Below, piece after piece: positions 42,733 through 54,489 of a stretch of 64,000 bases of DNA (within the stretch, counting starts at the first letter, position 1; each line of letters begins with the position of its first letter). Location: contig OX419755.1 of NCBI GenBank assembly GCA_948567375.1, forward strand, positions 63,244,944-63,308,943. Reading direction: 5' to 3'. The notes beneath the pieces are model-generated. The model had not been told where the DNA came from. It did not search any database and saw only the letters and a list, made by a program, of their open reading frames with translations. The stretch is from Lunularia cruciata (lineage: Eukaryota; Streptophyta; Marchantiopsida; Lunulariales; Lunulariaceae). The translations under genes were made by a program, and so were the position numbers.

Positions 42733-43423
42733 TGTAACACCTATTTGTGCATGTGTGTGGTATTGTGATATTTAGCTTGGTATTACAAATACTTGAGAGA
42801 TATTATTTATATAGAGATAAAGGATGGTTCTACATTAGTCATGATTAGCTAAAGTTAGTCATAGTTAAGATAGTGGGGACCTTACTTTGGAGAAGTCCAA
42901 AAGATGAGCATCACTATTTTGGATTCTAGTGTATTGACTTGGTATTATTCCTAGGTGTTTGGCTTTGAGGAAAGAGTTGAGAACTCTTGGGCCCGCAAGC
43001 CTTTTTGTTGTGGATTCTTCTATAGTCCAAGGATAGCCCATGTGAAGGAATCCTTGACTTAGTGGTTGGGTCACGATAAGATCATATGCTTAGTAGAATA
43101 TACCATGTGGATGGATATTCCTTTATACTTTTTGACTTTACTTGACTTTTAGCTTAGTAACTTGAGTTACTATGGTAAATATTAACTTTAGTGTGTAACT
43201 ATTTCACAAGTATATAAACAAGGTGTGAGGAGGTACTCATCATTCTTTTCATTTGCAACTATCTCGCTCTCATTGAGTTCTCTAGTGAGCAATGTCTTGA
43301 GTCTTGGAGTGTTAACCTTGGAGGAGTATGATGGAGTTGGGGTTCCTTGCCTTCTTAGTCCATGGTGCGCTACCATCATAGCCATTAGAGGTTCATCTTG
43401 AATGAAAGACAAGCTAGCTCACA
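42733..43423 (+). repeat. G2 5' LTR with TATA box
   Basis: TGTAACACC to GCTCACA. TATATAAAC at 43211-43219 is the core promoter. The primer site TGGTTCCGTTGCCAGGACC follows at 43428-43446. Confidence 0.9.
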
Positions 43424-44112
43424 TTTTTGGTTCCGTTGCCAGGACCTCTCTAGAAGGCAAGATAATGTTCTGTGTATAATCCTATATTAGACAAAAGGAG
43501 ACTACGAGAGCTCCCTTGGAGAGAACTTTAGGGGAGGAGAGGGCTAAACTTATATTAAAGAACTTGGATCCATTTGTATACCATGTAGTTCATTATGATA
43601 TCTTTGAGGTGATTTTGTACATCTTGTACACATGAGAGGATTTGGAGAGATTGTGTGAGGTGGATTGCAGATTTTGGGGATTAAGGTGATTTTGGGCAAA
43701 ATCTCAAGTTTGAGATCTGGACTTGAAAATTCTACACATCATGGCTTGGATTATCTTTCAATTATTACACTTGAAATAATTGTGAGAGCTTCTATGTGCA
43801 CTGGGCTAGAATTTTTGAAAGTTGATAGGGTAAATTGTTCCCGCAACTACATGCTCTATGGAAAATTGTACAGAGTCTACCATTTCTTCAATTTTCAATG
43901 TATTGTTCTGAAAATTTTCAAGAAAATTCAGTGTACTGTATCCTACCTTTTGAGACAAAAATTAGAGAAAGATCATTCTTGTGCAAGGAGTTATGAGTTT
44001 TTAAAGCGACGGGCGTGGTTTTTGTACTAAATCTGAAATATGTGTGCTCAATAGAAAGGTGTCTAGGCCAAATAGCTCTATGAAAAGATCTGAAATTATA
44101 CAAGGAGGGACA

Positions 44113-44757
44113 CCCTAAATTTTTGATCAAATGTGAAAAATTTCAACGGACTGTGACATACCAATTGAGAGATTTGAGTAACATTGTGAGGAAAGGTCAA
44201 TTCTGCAGAGTTGAGATCTCATGCATGAGGAGTTTTAGAGTAACAAAAAGTATGTTTGAGTGTTTAGATTCATCTTGGGAACATGGAGGATCATCAAGAG
44301 GGTAAATTGAAACTATGCAAGGTTCCTCAAGAGTTTGAGGTGATTGTAGGGGTGGATTTGAGGAAAAGAGAGTTTAGAATAGAATTTGAAGAGAGTGTTG
44401 AGAGGATCCAAAAACCTACACCACTTGGAGGAAAGAGTGAGTCTAAGTGCTTTTTATGTGGAGAGAAAGGGACATAAGGCAAGTTCATGTCCATTGACCT
44501 TTGAGAGCAAGAGATTGAGGGAAAGGAGAGGATTATTTGACTTGGGTTTGCATGTTGGACCTCTTTCATCAAGATTGAGAGGGAGAAGATCTAAGACCAA
44601 GGAGTTGTGTGAGGTTTGTGGAATTGAATGACTTGCAAAAAGACATGAGTGTAGTGGTGTAAAAGCACTTTTGGAGACTTTGGTGAAGGATCTTAGAGAG
44701 AGTCTTAGTATAGCTACAAAAATTCTACCATCTTCATCAGCTAGTTCTCAAGATTAG
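44113..44757 (+). pseudogene. G2 ORF1, zinc-knuckle protein before gag
   Basis: KLKLCKVPQEFEVIVGVDL leads into KPTPLGGKSESKCFLCGEKG. A one-base insertion (GGGACATAAGG) shifts the frame inside the knuckle, then HKASSCPLTFESKRLRERRG follows in another frame. The CEVCGIE cluster and the SSASSQD end match G1. Confidence 0.7.
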
Positions 44758-44999
44758 TGATGGAGATAATCTTTTAACTGATGGATAAACTATCCATGTT
44801 CAAATATGCACACTAGGATTTGATGTTTCTATAGAAATCTTGGAGCAACCTAAACCTTTTGTGTTCCCTAGGGTGGATTAATCTCAAATGGTGCTAGTCA
44901 TGTACATACTCTATTAGTTATAGAGTGAGAGAAAAAAAGAGAAAAAGAAAAATTGAGAGAAAAGAAAGATAGTGAGGGGTTAAGATAGGGAAACTTCTA

Positions 45000-47900
45000 G
45001 TTTTCTTTGGCAAGGATGGAGAAGATGTGGAGGCCTTTTTGAGAGACTTCAACAGAGCTTGCATAGGAAACAATGAGAGGAGGATGAATGAGTGGGCCTC
45101 ATTATTACTAGATTACTTTGAGGATGCAATACTTACATGGTATGAGTTAAAATACCAAAAGAGAGAGAAGAGAGATGGGCAAGAAGAGTCTTAGGAGAGT
45201 CTTGGGAGAGTTTCACCATTAACACTTGAGGAGATAGAAAGGAGGTTATCTACTCTTGAGTATGGTCCAAATGTTACCAAAGAGGAGAAGGTGAGATTTG
45301 AGGAGATTTTTTGCAAGTTCATCCATGTGTTTGCTTTCAATTACAAGGATCTAAAGTAAGTCACCTTGGAGGAGCACAAGATTGAGGTGGAGTCACATGC
45401 AAGACTAGTCCACCAAAAGCAAAATTGCATTAGCTCACCAATATATTTGGTGGTGAAGGAGGAGATTGATAAGCTCAAGGAGGCCGCATTTATCTTTGAG
45501 GTGGAGAATTTGGAATGGGTGTATCCCATTGTGATTGTGAAGAAAAATAATGGCAAGCTTTGGGTATGTGTGGATTACAAGAAGCTTAATGTTGTTACTA
45601 CAAAGGACTATTACCCTTTACCATTCATTGATGAGATCTTGGAGGAGGTTGCAGGTCATGAGAGGTACATTTTTGGAGATGGTTATAGTGGGTATAACCA
45701 AATCAAGATTGCACTAGAGCATCAACAACTCACCATATTCACCACACCTTGGGGAACCTATGCTTTCAAGGTCATGCCTTTTGGGCTTTGCAATACTCTA
45801 GCCACATTTGAATGGTTCATGAACAAGGTATTTGAACCTTTCATTGGGAAATTTGTGAGAGACTTCATTGCTGACTTTTGTGTCTATGGGAGCAAGGAGG
45901 AGCACTTTGAGCACCAAATCAAGGTCTTGCAATGCTTGGATGAGGCAAATGCATCACTCAACCTAGAGAAGTGCATTTTTAGATGTGAAGAAGGTCTAAT
46001 TTTGGAGCACATCATCTCCAAGGTTAGAATAGCAGTTGATCCTAAGAAGGTGAGGAAAATCTCAGACCTTCCATTCCCTTCAAGCTTGACAAAGTTATGC
46101 CAATTCTTGGGGATGGTTGGGTACTAGAGGAGGTTCATCTTCTCATTTTCCAACAAGGCTTATGCATTGACCATCTACATGAAGAAGGGTGTAGATTACA
46201 TGGTGATTTTGCAAGACAAGGGGGCTCTCAAAGCTTTTGAGGAGCTCAAGCAATCCCTTATTGTAGCTCCAATTCTCGTTAAACCTGATTGGAGTAAGAC
46301 TTTCATCCTCTATAATGATGCTTTTAATGTAGCTATAGGATGCACTCTTAGTCAATTAGACCAAGATGTGCATGATCATCCAATAGCTTATGCTAGTTGG
46401 CAGATGGTTTCAGTAGAAAAGAACTACTCTATCATAGAGAGAGAAGGGTTGGCAATGATCTTTGGTCTCAAGAAGTTTAAACACTACTTGATTGGAAGGA
46501 AAGCCACAATTGTCACGGGTCACAAGGGCTTTGAAGTACATCTTCAACAAGCCTAATATGGAAGGGAGGCTAGCAAGGTGGATGATACTCTTGTTTGAGT
46601 ACAACTACACCATTGAGGATAGGCCAGGAAAGAAACATGCAAATGCTGATTTGTTATCTAAGGCCTATGATCATGATGGAGATGAGCAAGTGGATGATTC
46701 CTTCTCAGATGAGGAGATCATGACAATCAAAATCACTCAAGAGGTTCCAATGGGTACAAGGAGATTGTGGATTTTGTGACAAGAGGTAACTATCCAAAAG
46801 AGATGCATGCTAGGGAGAGGAAGGCCCTTGCAACAAGATCTAGATCTTACACAATGGTGGAGGATATTCTTTTTCACCAAGGAGCAGATGGTCTACTTCA
46901 AAGAGCAGTGGGTAAGGAAGAGTCTATCCTACTCATAAAGGAGTTTCATGAAGGTTTAGTGTGTGGAAGACACTTTGCCGGAAAGGTGATTTTTTTCAAG
47001 ATTCTAGATGCACATTACCATTGGAGAGTGATTTTCAAGGATTGTCTTGATTATTGCAAAACTTGTCATGTTTGTCAAGCTTTTGCTAGAAAATCTACTT
47101 CCACTCCACCCCGTAGATAAAGTCCATTACTATGGACCTTTTGAGAAGTGGGGAATTGATGTTGTAGGTACTTTCAATAGAACCCCAAGGAACAATTGGT
47201 ACATTGTGGTAGTTATTGATTACCTTACCAAGTGGGTTGAGGCTAGACCATTGAGGGACAAGAATGAAGATGAAGTTGGTAGATTTCTTTATGTACTCAT
47301 TATCACTAGGTTTGGATGCCCTTTGGAGCTGGTTTTTGATAGTGGAGGAGAGTTTACAAGAAGCGTCACTACAACCATGCTACGACATTTCTCTATCACA
47401 CATAGAGTAACTACATCCTATAAGCAAAATTCTAATGGCTTGGGAGAGAGAACCAATCAGACCTTGTGCTTGATGTTGGCCAAAGATGCAAAAATAGAGG
47501 GGGCTAAATATCATTGAGGGAGCATTCATGCAATTTTGTGAGAGTATAGGACAACCATGAAGACTTCCACCGGATATTGTCCATTCAAATTGGGGTATGG
47601 TATTGAGTCTACCTTACCTATTCACTTTGATCTTCCTACCTTCCAAAGCATTCATAGGAGATTGAAGAAAGCACAAGGAGGTGATAGAGAGAAGTCAAGG
47701 AAGGATCAACTCATGGAGTTGGAAGAGGCAAGAGCAATTGCTATAGTTTGAGTGGAGCAAGCCCAAAAGAAACAAAAGGAGAGCTATGGCAAGAGGCAAG
47801 GCAAGAAGAAACTAGAGCCTTTCAAAGAAGGTGATTGGGTAATGTTGTTTGATTCCATTTGATTCAAGAGAGTACAAAAGAAGTTTTTGCCTAAGTACTT

Positions 47901-48018
47901 TGGACCTTTCATAGTAGAGAAGGTGTGGGGCAATTACACGTATGATCTCAAGGAGTTGAGAGGAAGACACTTTGATAGGATTAACCATGATAAGTTGAAG
48001 ATGCTTCATAGAAGGTAG
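45000..48018 (+). pseudogene. G2 gag remnant and Pol
   Basis: 45003-45200 is the Gag start ([22 protein letters not shown]). At about 45200-45220 it jumps to LTLEEIERRLSTLEYGPN, just before the RT. RT (45366-46127) has MPFGLCNTLATFEWFMN and FIADFCVYG, where the catalytic Asp pair is changed to AD. RNase H and integrase follow with shifts (ITRFGCPLELVFDSGGEF, NSNGLGERTNQT). The stop after MLHRR is at 48016-48018. Confidence 0.85.
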
Positions 48019-48066
48019 AGAGACCTTCACTTTGAGGACAAAGTGAAAACTTAGTCCGGGGGTAAA

Positions 48067-48758
48067 TGTAACACCTATTTATGCATATGTATGGTATTGT
48101 GATATTTAGCTTGGTATTACATATACTTGAGAGATATTATTTATATAGAGATAAAGGATGGTTCTACATTAGTCATGATTAGCTAAATTTTATCATAGTT
48201 AAGATAGTGAAGACCTTACTTTAGAGGAAGTAGAAAAGATGAGCATCACTATTTTGGATTCTCTTGTATGGACTTGGTATTATTCCTAGGTGTTTGGCTT
48301 TGAGGAAAGAGTTGAGAACTCTTGGGACCGCAAGCCTTTTTGTTGTGGATTCTTCTATAGTCCAAGGATAGCCCATGTGAAGGAATCCTTGACTTAGTGG
48401 TTGGGTCCCAATAAGATCACATGCTTAGTGGAATATACCATGTGGATGGATATTCCTTTATACTTTTTGACTTTACTTGACTTTTAGCCTAGTAACTTGA
48501 GTTACTATGGTTAATAGTAACTTTAGTGTGTAACTATTTCACAAGTATATAAACAAGGTGTGAGGAGGTACTCATCATCCTTTTCATTTGCAACTATCTC
48601 TCTCTCATTGAGTTCTTTAGTGAGCAATGTCTTGAGTCTTGGAGTGTTAACCTTGGAGGAGTATGATGGAGTTGGGGTTCCTTGCCTTCTTGGTCCATGA
48701 TGCGCTACCATAATAACCATTAGAGGTTCATCTTGAGTGAGAGATAGGCCGGATCACA
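48067..48758 (+). repeat. G2 3' LTR
   Basis: 692 bp, preceded by the purine tract GTCCGGGGGTAAA (48054-48066). It ends GATCACA. Confidence 0.93.
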
Positions 48759-49940
48759 GTTCAAAGTTGCAAATTCTAACAATAAAATAAAGTTTCTAAT
48801 CAAGTTCTTACATGACTCCTTTAACCCTCTTACACAATACTAGGAATAGGTAAGCATAAATCTGGTTTGCAAATTGTCCAAGATCACCTTAGGATTTGAC
48901 TCCATTGTAGTCTTTGTTGATTGACTCAGCAAAATGATTCATATGTGTCTTACTACCAAGGATGTGACTGCTCCACAATTAACTCAATTGTACTTAGATG
49001 CAGTCTTTTCTCACCATGGCCTATCTCAAGGGCTCATCACTGATAGAGGCATTCAATTCACCAATTTTTTTTGGAGAACACTTTTTGGTTTCTTCAAAAC
49101 CAAATTGGCCATGTCCACCACCTACCATCCATAGACCAATGGCCAAACAAAGTGGGCTAATCACACTATTGAGGACATGCTCCAGGGCTTCACCCTAGAA
49201 GAGCAAGAAAGGTGGGACACCTTACTTCCATTGGTGGAATTTGCATACAACAATTCAGTGAATGCATCCACACGAGTCACACCATTCTTCCTCATGTATA
49301 GAGAGCATCCTTTTACACCTTCATGCTTGATGAGGATCCACCGGTGGATACCAAGGTGGATGTTGTCATCACTTTTGTTTCTAGAATCCAACAAGGAGTG
49401 GAGAACACCAAACATGGGTTGCAAATTGCACATAATTAATAGAAACAATCTACAAATGCACATTACTGGCACATAAAGTTCAATGTAGGGGATCAAGTCG
49501 GGTTATCAACAACCAAACTCACATTGGTTGACCCTTGCAAGCTTAGACCTCATTTTATTGGGCCTTTTCCCATTTTTTCATCAAATCAGCATAGTGGCCT
49601 ACCACCTTGAGCTATCGCCACACATGAAGATTCATCCAATATTCCATGTTTTCTTACTATGAAATATGCATCTCAACCATGCCACTTTCCTTCCATACAG
49701 GAAATTTAACCTTGTACAACACTCATTGATGACACAAAGGAATATGAAGTCAAATGCATTCTCCAAAAACACATCTAGAGTACTTGCCATCAACATGTGG
49801 AATATCTTGTACACTGAAAAAATTACCTATTGTATGAAGCAACATGAGAGCCAATAGCCAACTTGACCAATGCACCAATGTTAGTGCAATCTTTTGAGCA
49901 ACAACTTTGTAACAAGGACATTGCGTCTTAAAAGAGGGGA
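48759..49940 (+). pseudogene. C1 integrase core and chromodomain
   Basis: GLITDRGIQFTNFFW holds the second catalytic Asp. The region matching HPxTDGQTERxNQ reads NGQTKWANHT, so the Glu is now Lys. LLPLVEFAYNNSVNAST and FFLMYREHP follow. From 49739, EYEVKCILQKH, then HVEYLV and EPIANLTNAPMLVQSFE (with stops) is a chromodomain that in live elements tethers integrase to methylated histone H3. The purine tract AAAAGAGGGGAGATT lies at 49930-49944. Confidence 0.85.
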
Positions 49941-49944
49941 GATT

Positions 49945-50532
49945 TGTAATACTAATAACTAGATATGTCATCTAGAGGTGAAAATGGGCTTAGTAACATC
50001 TAGAAGGATGTTATGTATGATGCGCTAGGTAGATCAAATAAAGGTGTCAACCAAAAGAGGACTTCTACTAATAAGGCAAGAGCTAAAAATAGCTTGGAAA
50101 CTTGAGAGCCAATTTTGGAGACCTAAACTGATGAATTAGGCCTAAAACATGGGCAAATTACCCCCAACGGAGGAAAGGCTGGCCTTCCCTCCTCCCAAGT
50201 TTGTTTCATTGAGAGCTTTCCAATTGTACCTCACCCATACAATTTGGAGATTCATACAAGAAGATTCTCTAAGATTACTTTTGGTCAAAGATGGTTTGAC
50301 AAACCAAATAGGATCAAAAACAACATGTAACCCAACTAATTTGAGTGTAGAGCTTGCTAACATGTCACCAATCCATGTATCTGATCCAATGGTGGAGCTT
50401 CCTTTGGGGGGAGGAGTCTCCTTTGCTATATAATACATTCATGGTCCTCCTTTGGGGCATTGGAGATTGAGTGTAGAGCTTTGTGTTTTCCCTTATGTTT
50501 CTCTAAATGTCTCCTATCCTTGGAAGATTACA
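49945..50532 (+). repeat. C1 3' LTR
   Basis: 588 bp, TGTAATACT to GATTACA, followed by the duplication CTTAG (50533-50537). Confidence 0.92.
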
Positions 50533-50537
50533 CTTAG

Positions 50538-52808
50538 GAGGTGAAATAAATTCATTCCTTATTGAGCTTAGAGTATAGAGTGAGTGAGTGGAATAAAGGT
50601 TTGTGAGTAATGCCTGTATTTGCTAAGTAAAGATTGAGATTTTCCTCTTGAGAGTACTACTAATATGGTGTTGATCTTGGAAGAACCTTTAACTCTAGAA
50701 GACCTTTTTCTGATTGTGAGAGAAGAACCTTTTATATTGGTGAAGTCTTCCGTTATGAGCAATTTTTGGAGAAATTTTTAGCATAAGAGAGAGAATGAGA
50801 GCTTTGAAACAAGAATGACAGATTTTGGGAGTAATAAGAGGATTCTTTTTGAATTTTTAACCTTGATGATGCTTGAAAAACTTCTTTTTCCTTCTAGAAT
50901 GTTATATACATAAAAACTATCACTAGAGATGATTCTTAGATGACATATAAGCTTGTAAAACTTTTTGTCTCTAGGTTAACATTAGATCTTTTAATAAATT
51001 ATCATGCCTATATTTTGGAAATGCACCATTTGGTTGTGAACTAAGAAAGGGACCTTTGGATCCAATAGGATAACCTTTGTACTATAGAGAGTATTACTCA
51101 CATCCAAGGTGGAGTTTTCTTAAACCTTCATCTTGAGTCATCATATCCACTTTAGCTCGTATATTTAGTTGAGATTTTTCCAGATCATTTTGATTACGAT
51201 TGGGATCTTTTGGAGTCTATATTCTAAGAAAATGTAGCCTCTTGTATGGCATGCTTAATAAGGTAGTTCTTTGAATTTGGCTTGGATTTGGATCATAATC
51301 CTCATTATAGCTATGATTTCTTCTTTAAGCTAAGCTTCATCTTAAAGGTTCACTTCCACTAAATATGTCTGATTGAGAGCATCCTCTTAAATGATCACTT
51401 GCATATCAAGAAATCTTCTTGGGTTTTAAGAATATTTGGTCAAAATATTATGCATTAATATGTCATTTGAGATGGAAAAGTAATTACCACCTATTGTAAA
51501 GTCATGTAATGCACTATGGCAAATAGAGGCCCCTCCTCAATAGATCTCTTTACCATGCACCCTTGGTTGATGTCAATTGTGAGAAATTTCTTGTAGTGAT
51601 ATGGTGATTGTACAATAGAGGTGTGTTGATACTATAAAAAGTGCAAACAAAGAGGATCAAGGAGGGGATTTAATCTGTAGTTGAGCAAAGCGCTTGGAAT
51701 AACATTGGATGAGAGATGTTATTGAAGAAATTGGAGACATCAACTTGGACTACCATCCAATCTGGATGAATGTCCAATGATGTTCAAAGGCCTACAATAA
51801 CCGTCTCACAACTCCTGGAGTAGCCACATCAAATTGATGGGGAGACAAGAAGGAAGAAAAAGACTAGCACAATTATAAGAAAATAGTCCAAGAAATCAAA
51901 AGCAAAAAGACATCTCCAATGGCAATGGGGTGCATAATTGAGGTCTCCTATGCAAGAGAAATGAGTCAAGAGGCTCCTGATAGACAACCTATTCTAGAGC
52001 GCACCTAACTATAAGCAATATGCTAATAAAATAGAAAGAGGAGGAAAACTTGAATATGGAGCATTTGGGGAGATGCAATCTTATAGGTGCTTAAAACTAG
52101 CCTAAATGGCCCACTTGTTGAGAAATACAAGAGTGAAGAAGAATATTGGCAAAGCAAGACTTTATCAACTATAACTCCTCATCTAGCTAATAATCATGGA
52201 GGAATGAAGGAAAGTCCTTAAAGGAGGGTAGATGTAGGGTCTATATTGCTAATAAAGTATTAGAAAATAAGAGCACTGGTGGGAAGGCAAGAGTGCATGG
52301 GTTGCTCAATTGTACTCCCCCATCTAACCTAATATCAAGTATCAATGGAAGCAACAATGATATGGAGATAGGGCATGGAGCTATGGAGACTCTACAATCC
52401 GTCAGGCTGCAACTTGGGCCCTAATGGTATACTCCTCTTGGAGTGCTACCTAATATCCTCTCAAGAACCTATGAATCCTAGATGAAATCTCTCAATGGCC
52501 CAAAGCACTTCCATGGCCTGGAAGGAGTAACGTCCATTGGGGAAAAACGGCCAATTATGTCCAAGTAGAGACATCTCTCTTGTGGTTATTAGCCAAGATA
52601 GCACATAGTAGGAGAGAAAGTGTGGATCCCATTAGAAGACATAAAGGCATAAGAATCATCATATACATCCATGGCTGTAAGAAAACTAGTAAGAATGCAT
52701 GGATAGAGGATCAAAAGGATATAACCAAGCATATGAGTTGGGGAAAGCATGTAGAGATACTACTAAAGTATGGAGGGGATTGATGAGGGTAGGAATTTAC
52801 TTGTATAT
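50538..52808. other. Unassigned sequence right of C1
   Basis: 2.3 kb of AT-rich sequence with no frame above 70 codons and no LTR, knuckle or polymerase motif that I recognise. It may belong to the element into which C1 inserted, but it shows no link to the copia gag on the left side. Confidence 0.5.
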
Positions 52809-52926
52809 TGTAATACCATGAGCTAGAGGGTGGAAATTGGCTTGGTAATATTTGGAAGGGTGTTATATATGATGGTCTAAGTAGATCAAATAAAGATGTC
52901 ACCAAAAGAGGACTTCAACAAATAGT
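52809..52926 (+). repeat. C-family LTR fragment
   Basis: TGTAATACC to CAACAAATAG matches the first ~115 bp of the C1 LTRs. It is then interrupted by another sequence beginning TGTTAAAGACC. Confidence 0.75.
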
Positions 52927-53460
52927 GTTAAAGACCCAAGACCAAGAAGAGAAATAAGAGAATGGAAGATCACATTGGGACACTTGAATGAGGGAAACTT
53001 CAAATGCCTAGCACGAGCTTTGATTTTGGTATTTATAAGGAGCATACAAGACTCTTGAGAAGCTTCTCAAGAAGCTTCCTTGAGCCACTTTCTTGGAATG
53101 CAAGCCAAGTTAACGGAGAAGTTTCTCAAGAAGCTTCCTTCTAGAAGCCGTCTACTTGGCTTGCGGGCTAAGCTAGTTGGAAAATTCTAGAAGCTTTCTC
53201 CTTGAAATTACTTACTTGGGGTGCAAGCTAAGCTAGTCAAGAAGCTTCCCAAGAAGCTTCCTAGATACTTCCTATCAATAAGTATCAACTTATTGATACT
53301 TCTAAAGGTAGTTCATTTGCTACCTTGTTAGTTAGGACTAACAAGGTAGCAAATAGGCTAACTGGCCTATTTTCTACCTTGTTAGTCCTAACTAACTTCA
53401 TTGCTAACTCCATATTGTTATATATTTATTCCACTGCTAGTTGGTGACGTCCTTATTTCT
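52927..53460 (-). repeat. LTR-like sequence with heat-shock-type motifs and TATA box
   Basis: Starts TGTTAAAGACCC where a C-family LTR is broken off. On the minus strand TATAAATA (plus 53030-53037) lies just downstream of dense GAAGCTTC blocks at 53052-53086, 53116-53147, 53185-53201 and 53237-53264. Pairs of GAA and TTC two bases apart are heat-shock-factor half sites. The right border is not found, so LTR status is a guess. Confidence 0.4.
53315..53394. repeat. Three-part inverted repeat, two alternative hairpins
   Basis: 53315-53332 pairs perfectly (18 bp, loop TAGG) with 53337-53354. The overlapping 53331-53350 pairs perfectly (20 bp) with 53375-53394. The two hairpins exclude each other. 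Confidence 0.7.
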
Positions 53461-53741
53461 AGTGAAGCTTCAAACTTTTAGATGGTTGTTTGTGCATTCA
53501 GGAGGTGAGAAAGAGGTTCCTATTGTTAGAAAATACAATCCTAAGGACCTCTTGCAATAGCACATCATAAAGCCCATTAAACATAAATAAAAGGGATAAT
53601 AGGAAATAACATTGTTCACTCCTTATCCAGAAAGCTACCTCCATGGTTGAAATAGGCTCACACCAGCCTATGAACCTTTATTTCTCATTGCACATAGACA
53701 TATATACACACAAACACAGATAATCCCTCAACACTATCATA
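53461..53741. other. Short unassigned spacer before G4
   Basis: No feature recognised apart from an ACACA-rich stretch near 53703-53720. Confidence 0.4.
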
Positions 53742-54427
53742 TGTGATCCAGCCTATGTCTCACTCAAGATGAAACTCTGATGGTTATTATGGTTGTGCAC
53801 CATGGACTAAGAAGGCAAAGAACCCCAACTCTATCATACTCCTCCAAGGCTAACACTGCAAGACTCAAAACATTGCTCACTAGAGAATTCAATGAAAGCA
53901 AGATAGTTGCAAATGAAAAGGATGATGAGTACATCCTCACCCCTTGTTTATATACTTGTGAAATATTTATGCACTAAAGTTACTATTTACCATAGTAACT
54001 CAAGTTACTAGGCTAAAAGTCAAGTAAAGTCAAAAAATATAAAGGAATATCTATCCACATGGGCATATTCCACTAAGCATGTGATCTTATCTTGACCCAA
54101 CCACTAAGTCAAGGATTCCTTCACATGGGCTATCCTTGGACTATAAAAGAATCCAAAACAAAAAGGCTTGCGGGCCCAAGAGTTCTCAACTCTTTCCTCA
54201 AAGCCAAACACCTAGGAATAATACCAAGTCAACACACCTAAATAGTGGTGCTCATCTTTTCTACTTCTTCTAAAGTAAGGTCCTCTCTCTCTTAGCTATG
54301 ACTAACTTTAGCTTATCATGACTAATGTAAAACCGTCCTTTATCTCTATATAAATAATATCTCTCAAGTTATTATGATACCAAACTAAATATCACAATAC
54401 TACATGTATGCACAAATAATTGTTACA
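53742..54427 (-). repeat. G4 3' LTR
   Basis: Matches the G1 LTRs over the whole length with many changes. The minus-strand purine tract is degraded (plus TTTACCCTCGGAC). Confidence 0.9.
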
Positions 54428-54489
54428 TTTACCCTCGGACTAAGTTTTCACTTTGTCCTCAAAGTGAAGGTCTCTCTACCTTCTATGAT

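Larger units (their letters stand above)
42733..48758 (+). mobile_element. Element G2, internally deleted Ty3/gypsy retrotransposon in C1 integrase
   Basis: LTRs 42733-43423 and 48067-48758. Flanks are GTTT (42729-42732) and GTTC (48759-48762), a 4-bp duplication with one change. Removing G2 gives EYV then QSCKF across the integrase zinc region, confirming the borders. Contents are primer site, ORF1, a short gag piece, RT, RNase H and integrase. About 1.6 kb is missing at 45200 compared with G1 (rest of Gag, knuckle and protease). Confidence 0.92.
10147..50532 (+). mobile_element. Element C1, chromodomain Ty3/gypsy retrotransposon split by nested insertions
   Basis: Left LTR 10147-10739, tRNA-Met-type primer site, gag with zinc knuckle, protease (12560-12854 joined to 36914-37187), reverse transcriptase and RNase H (41042-42732), integrase and chromodomain (42600-42732 joined to 48759-49940), purine tract and right LTR 49945-50532, flanked by the duplication CTTAG. 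Removing U1, U2 and G2 leaves about 6.5 kb, a normal size for a chromovirus. Coding parts carry many stops, and the integrase Glu looks replaced by Lys. It is the oldest element in the nest because all others lie inside it. Confidence 0.9.
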
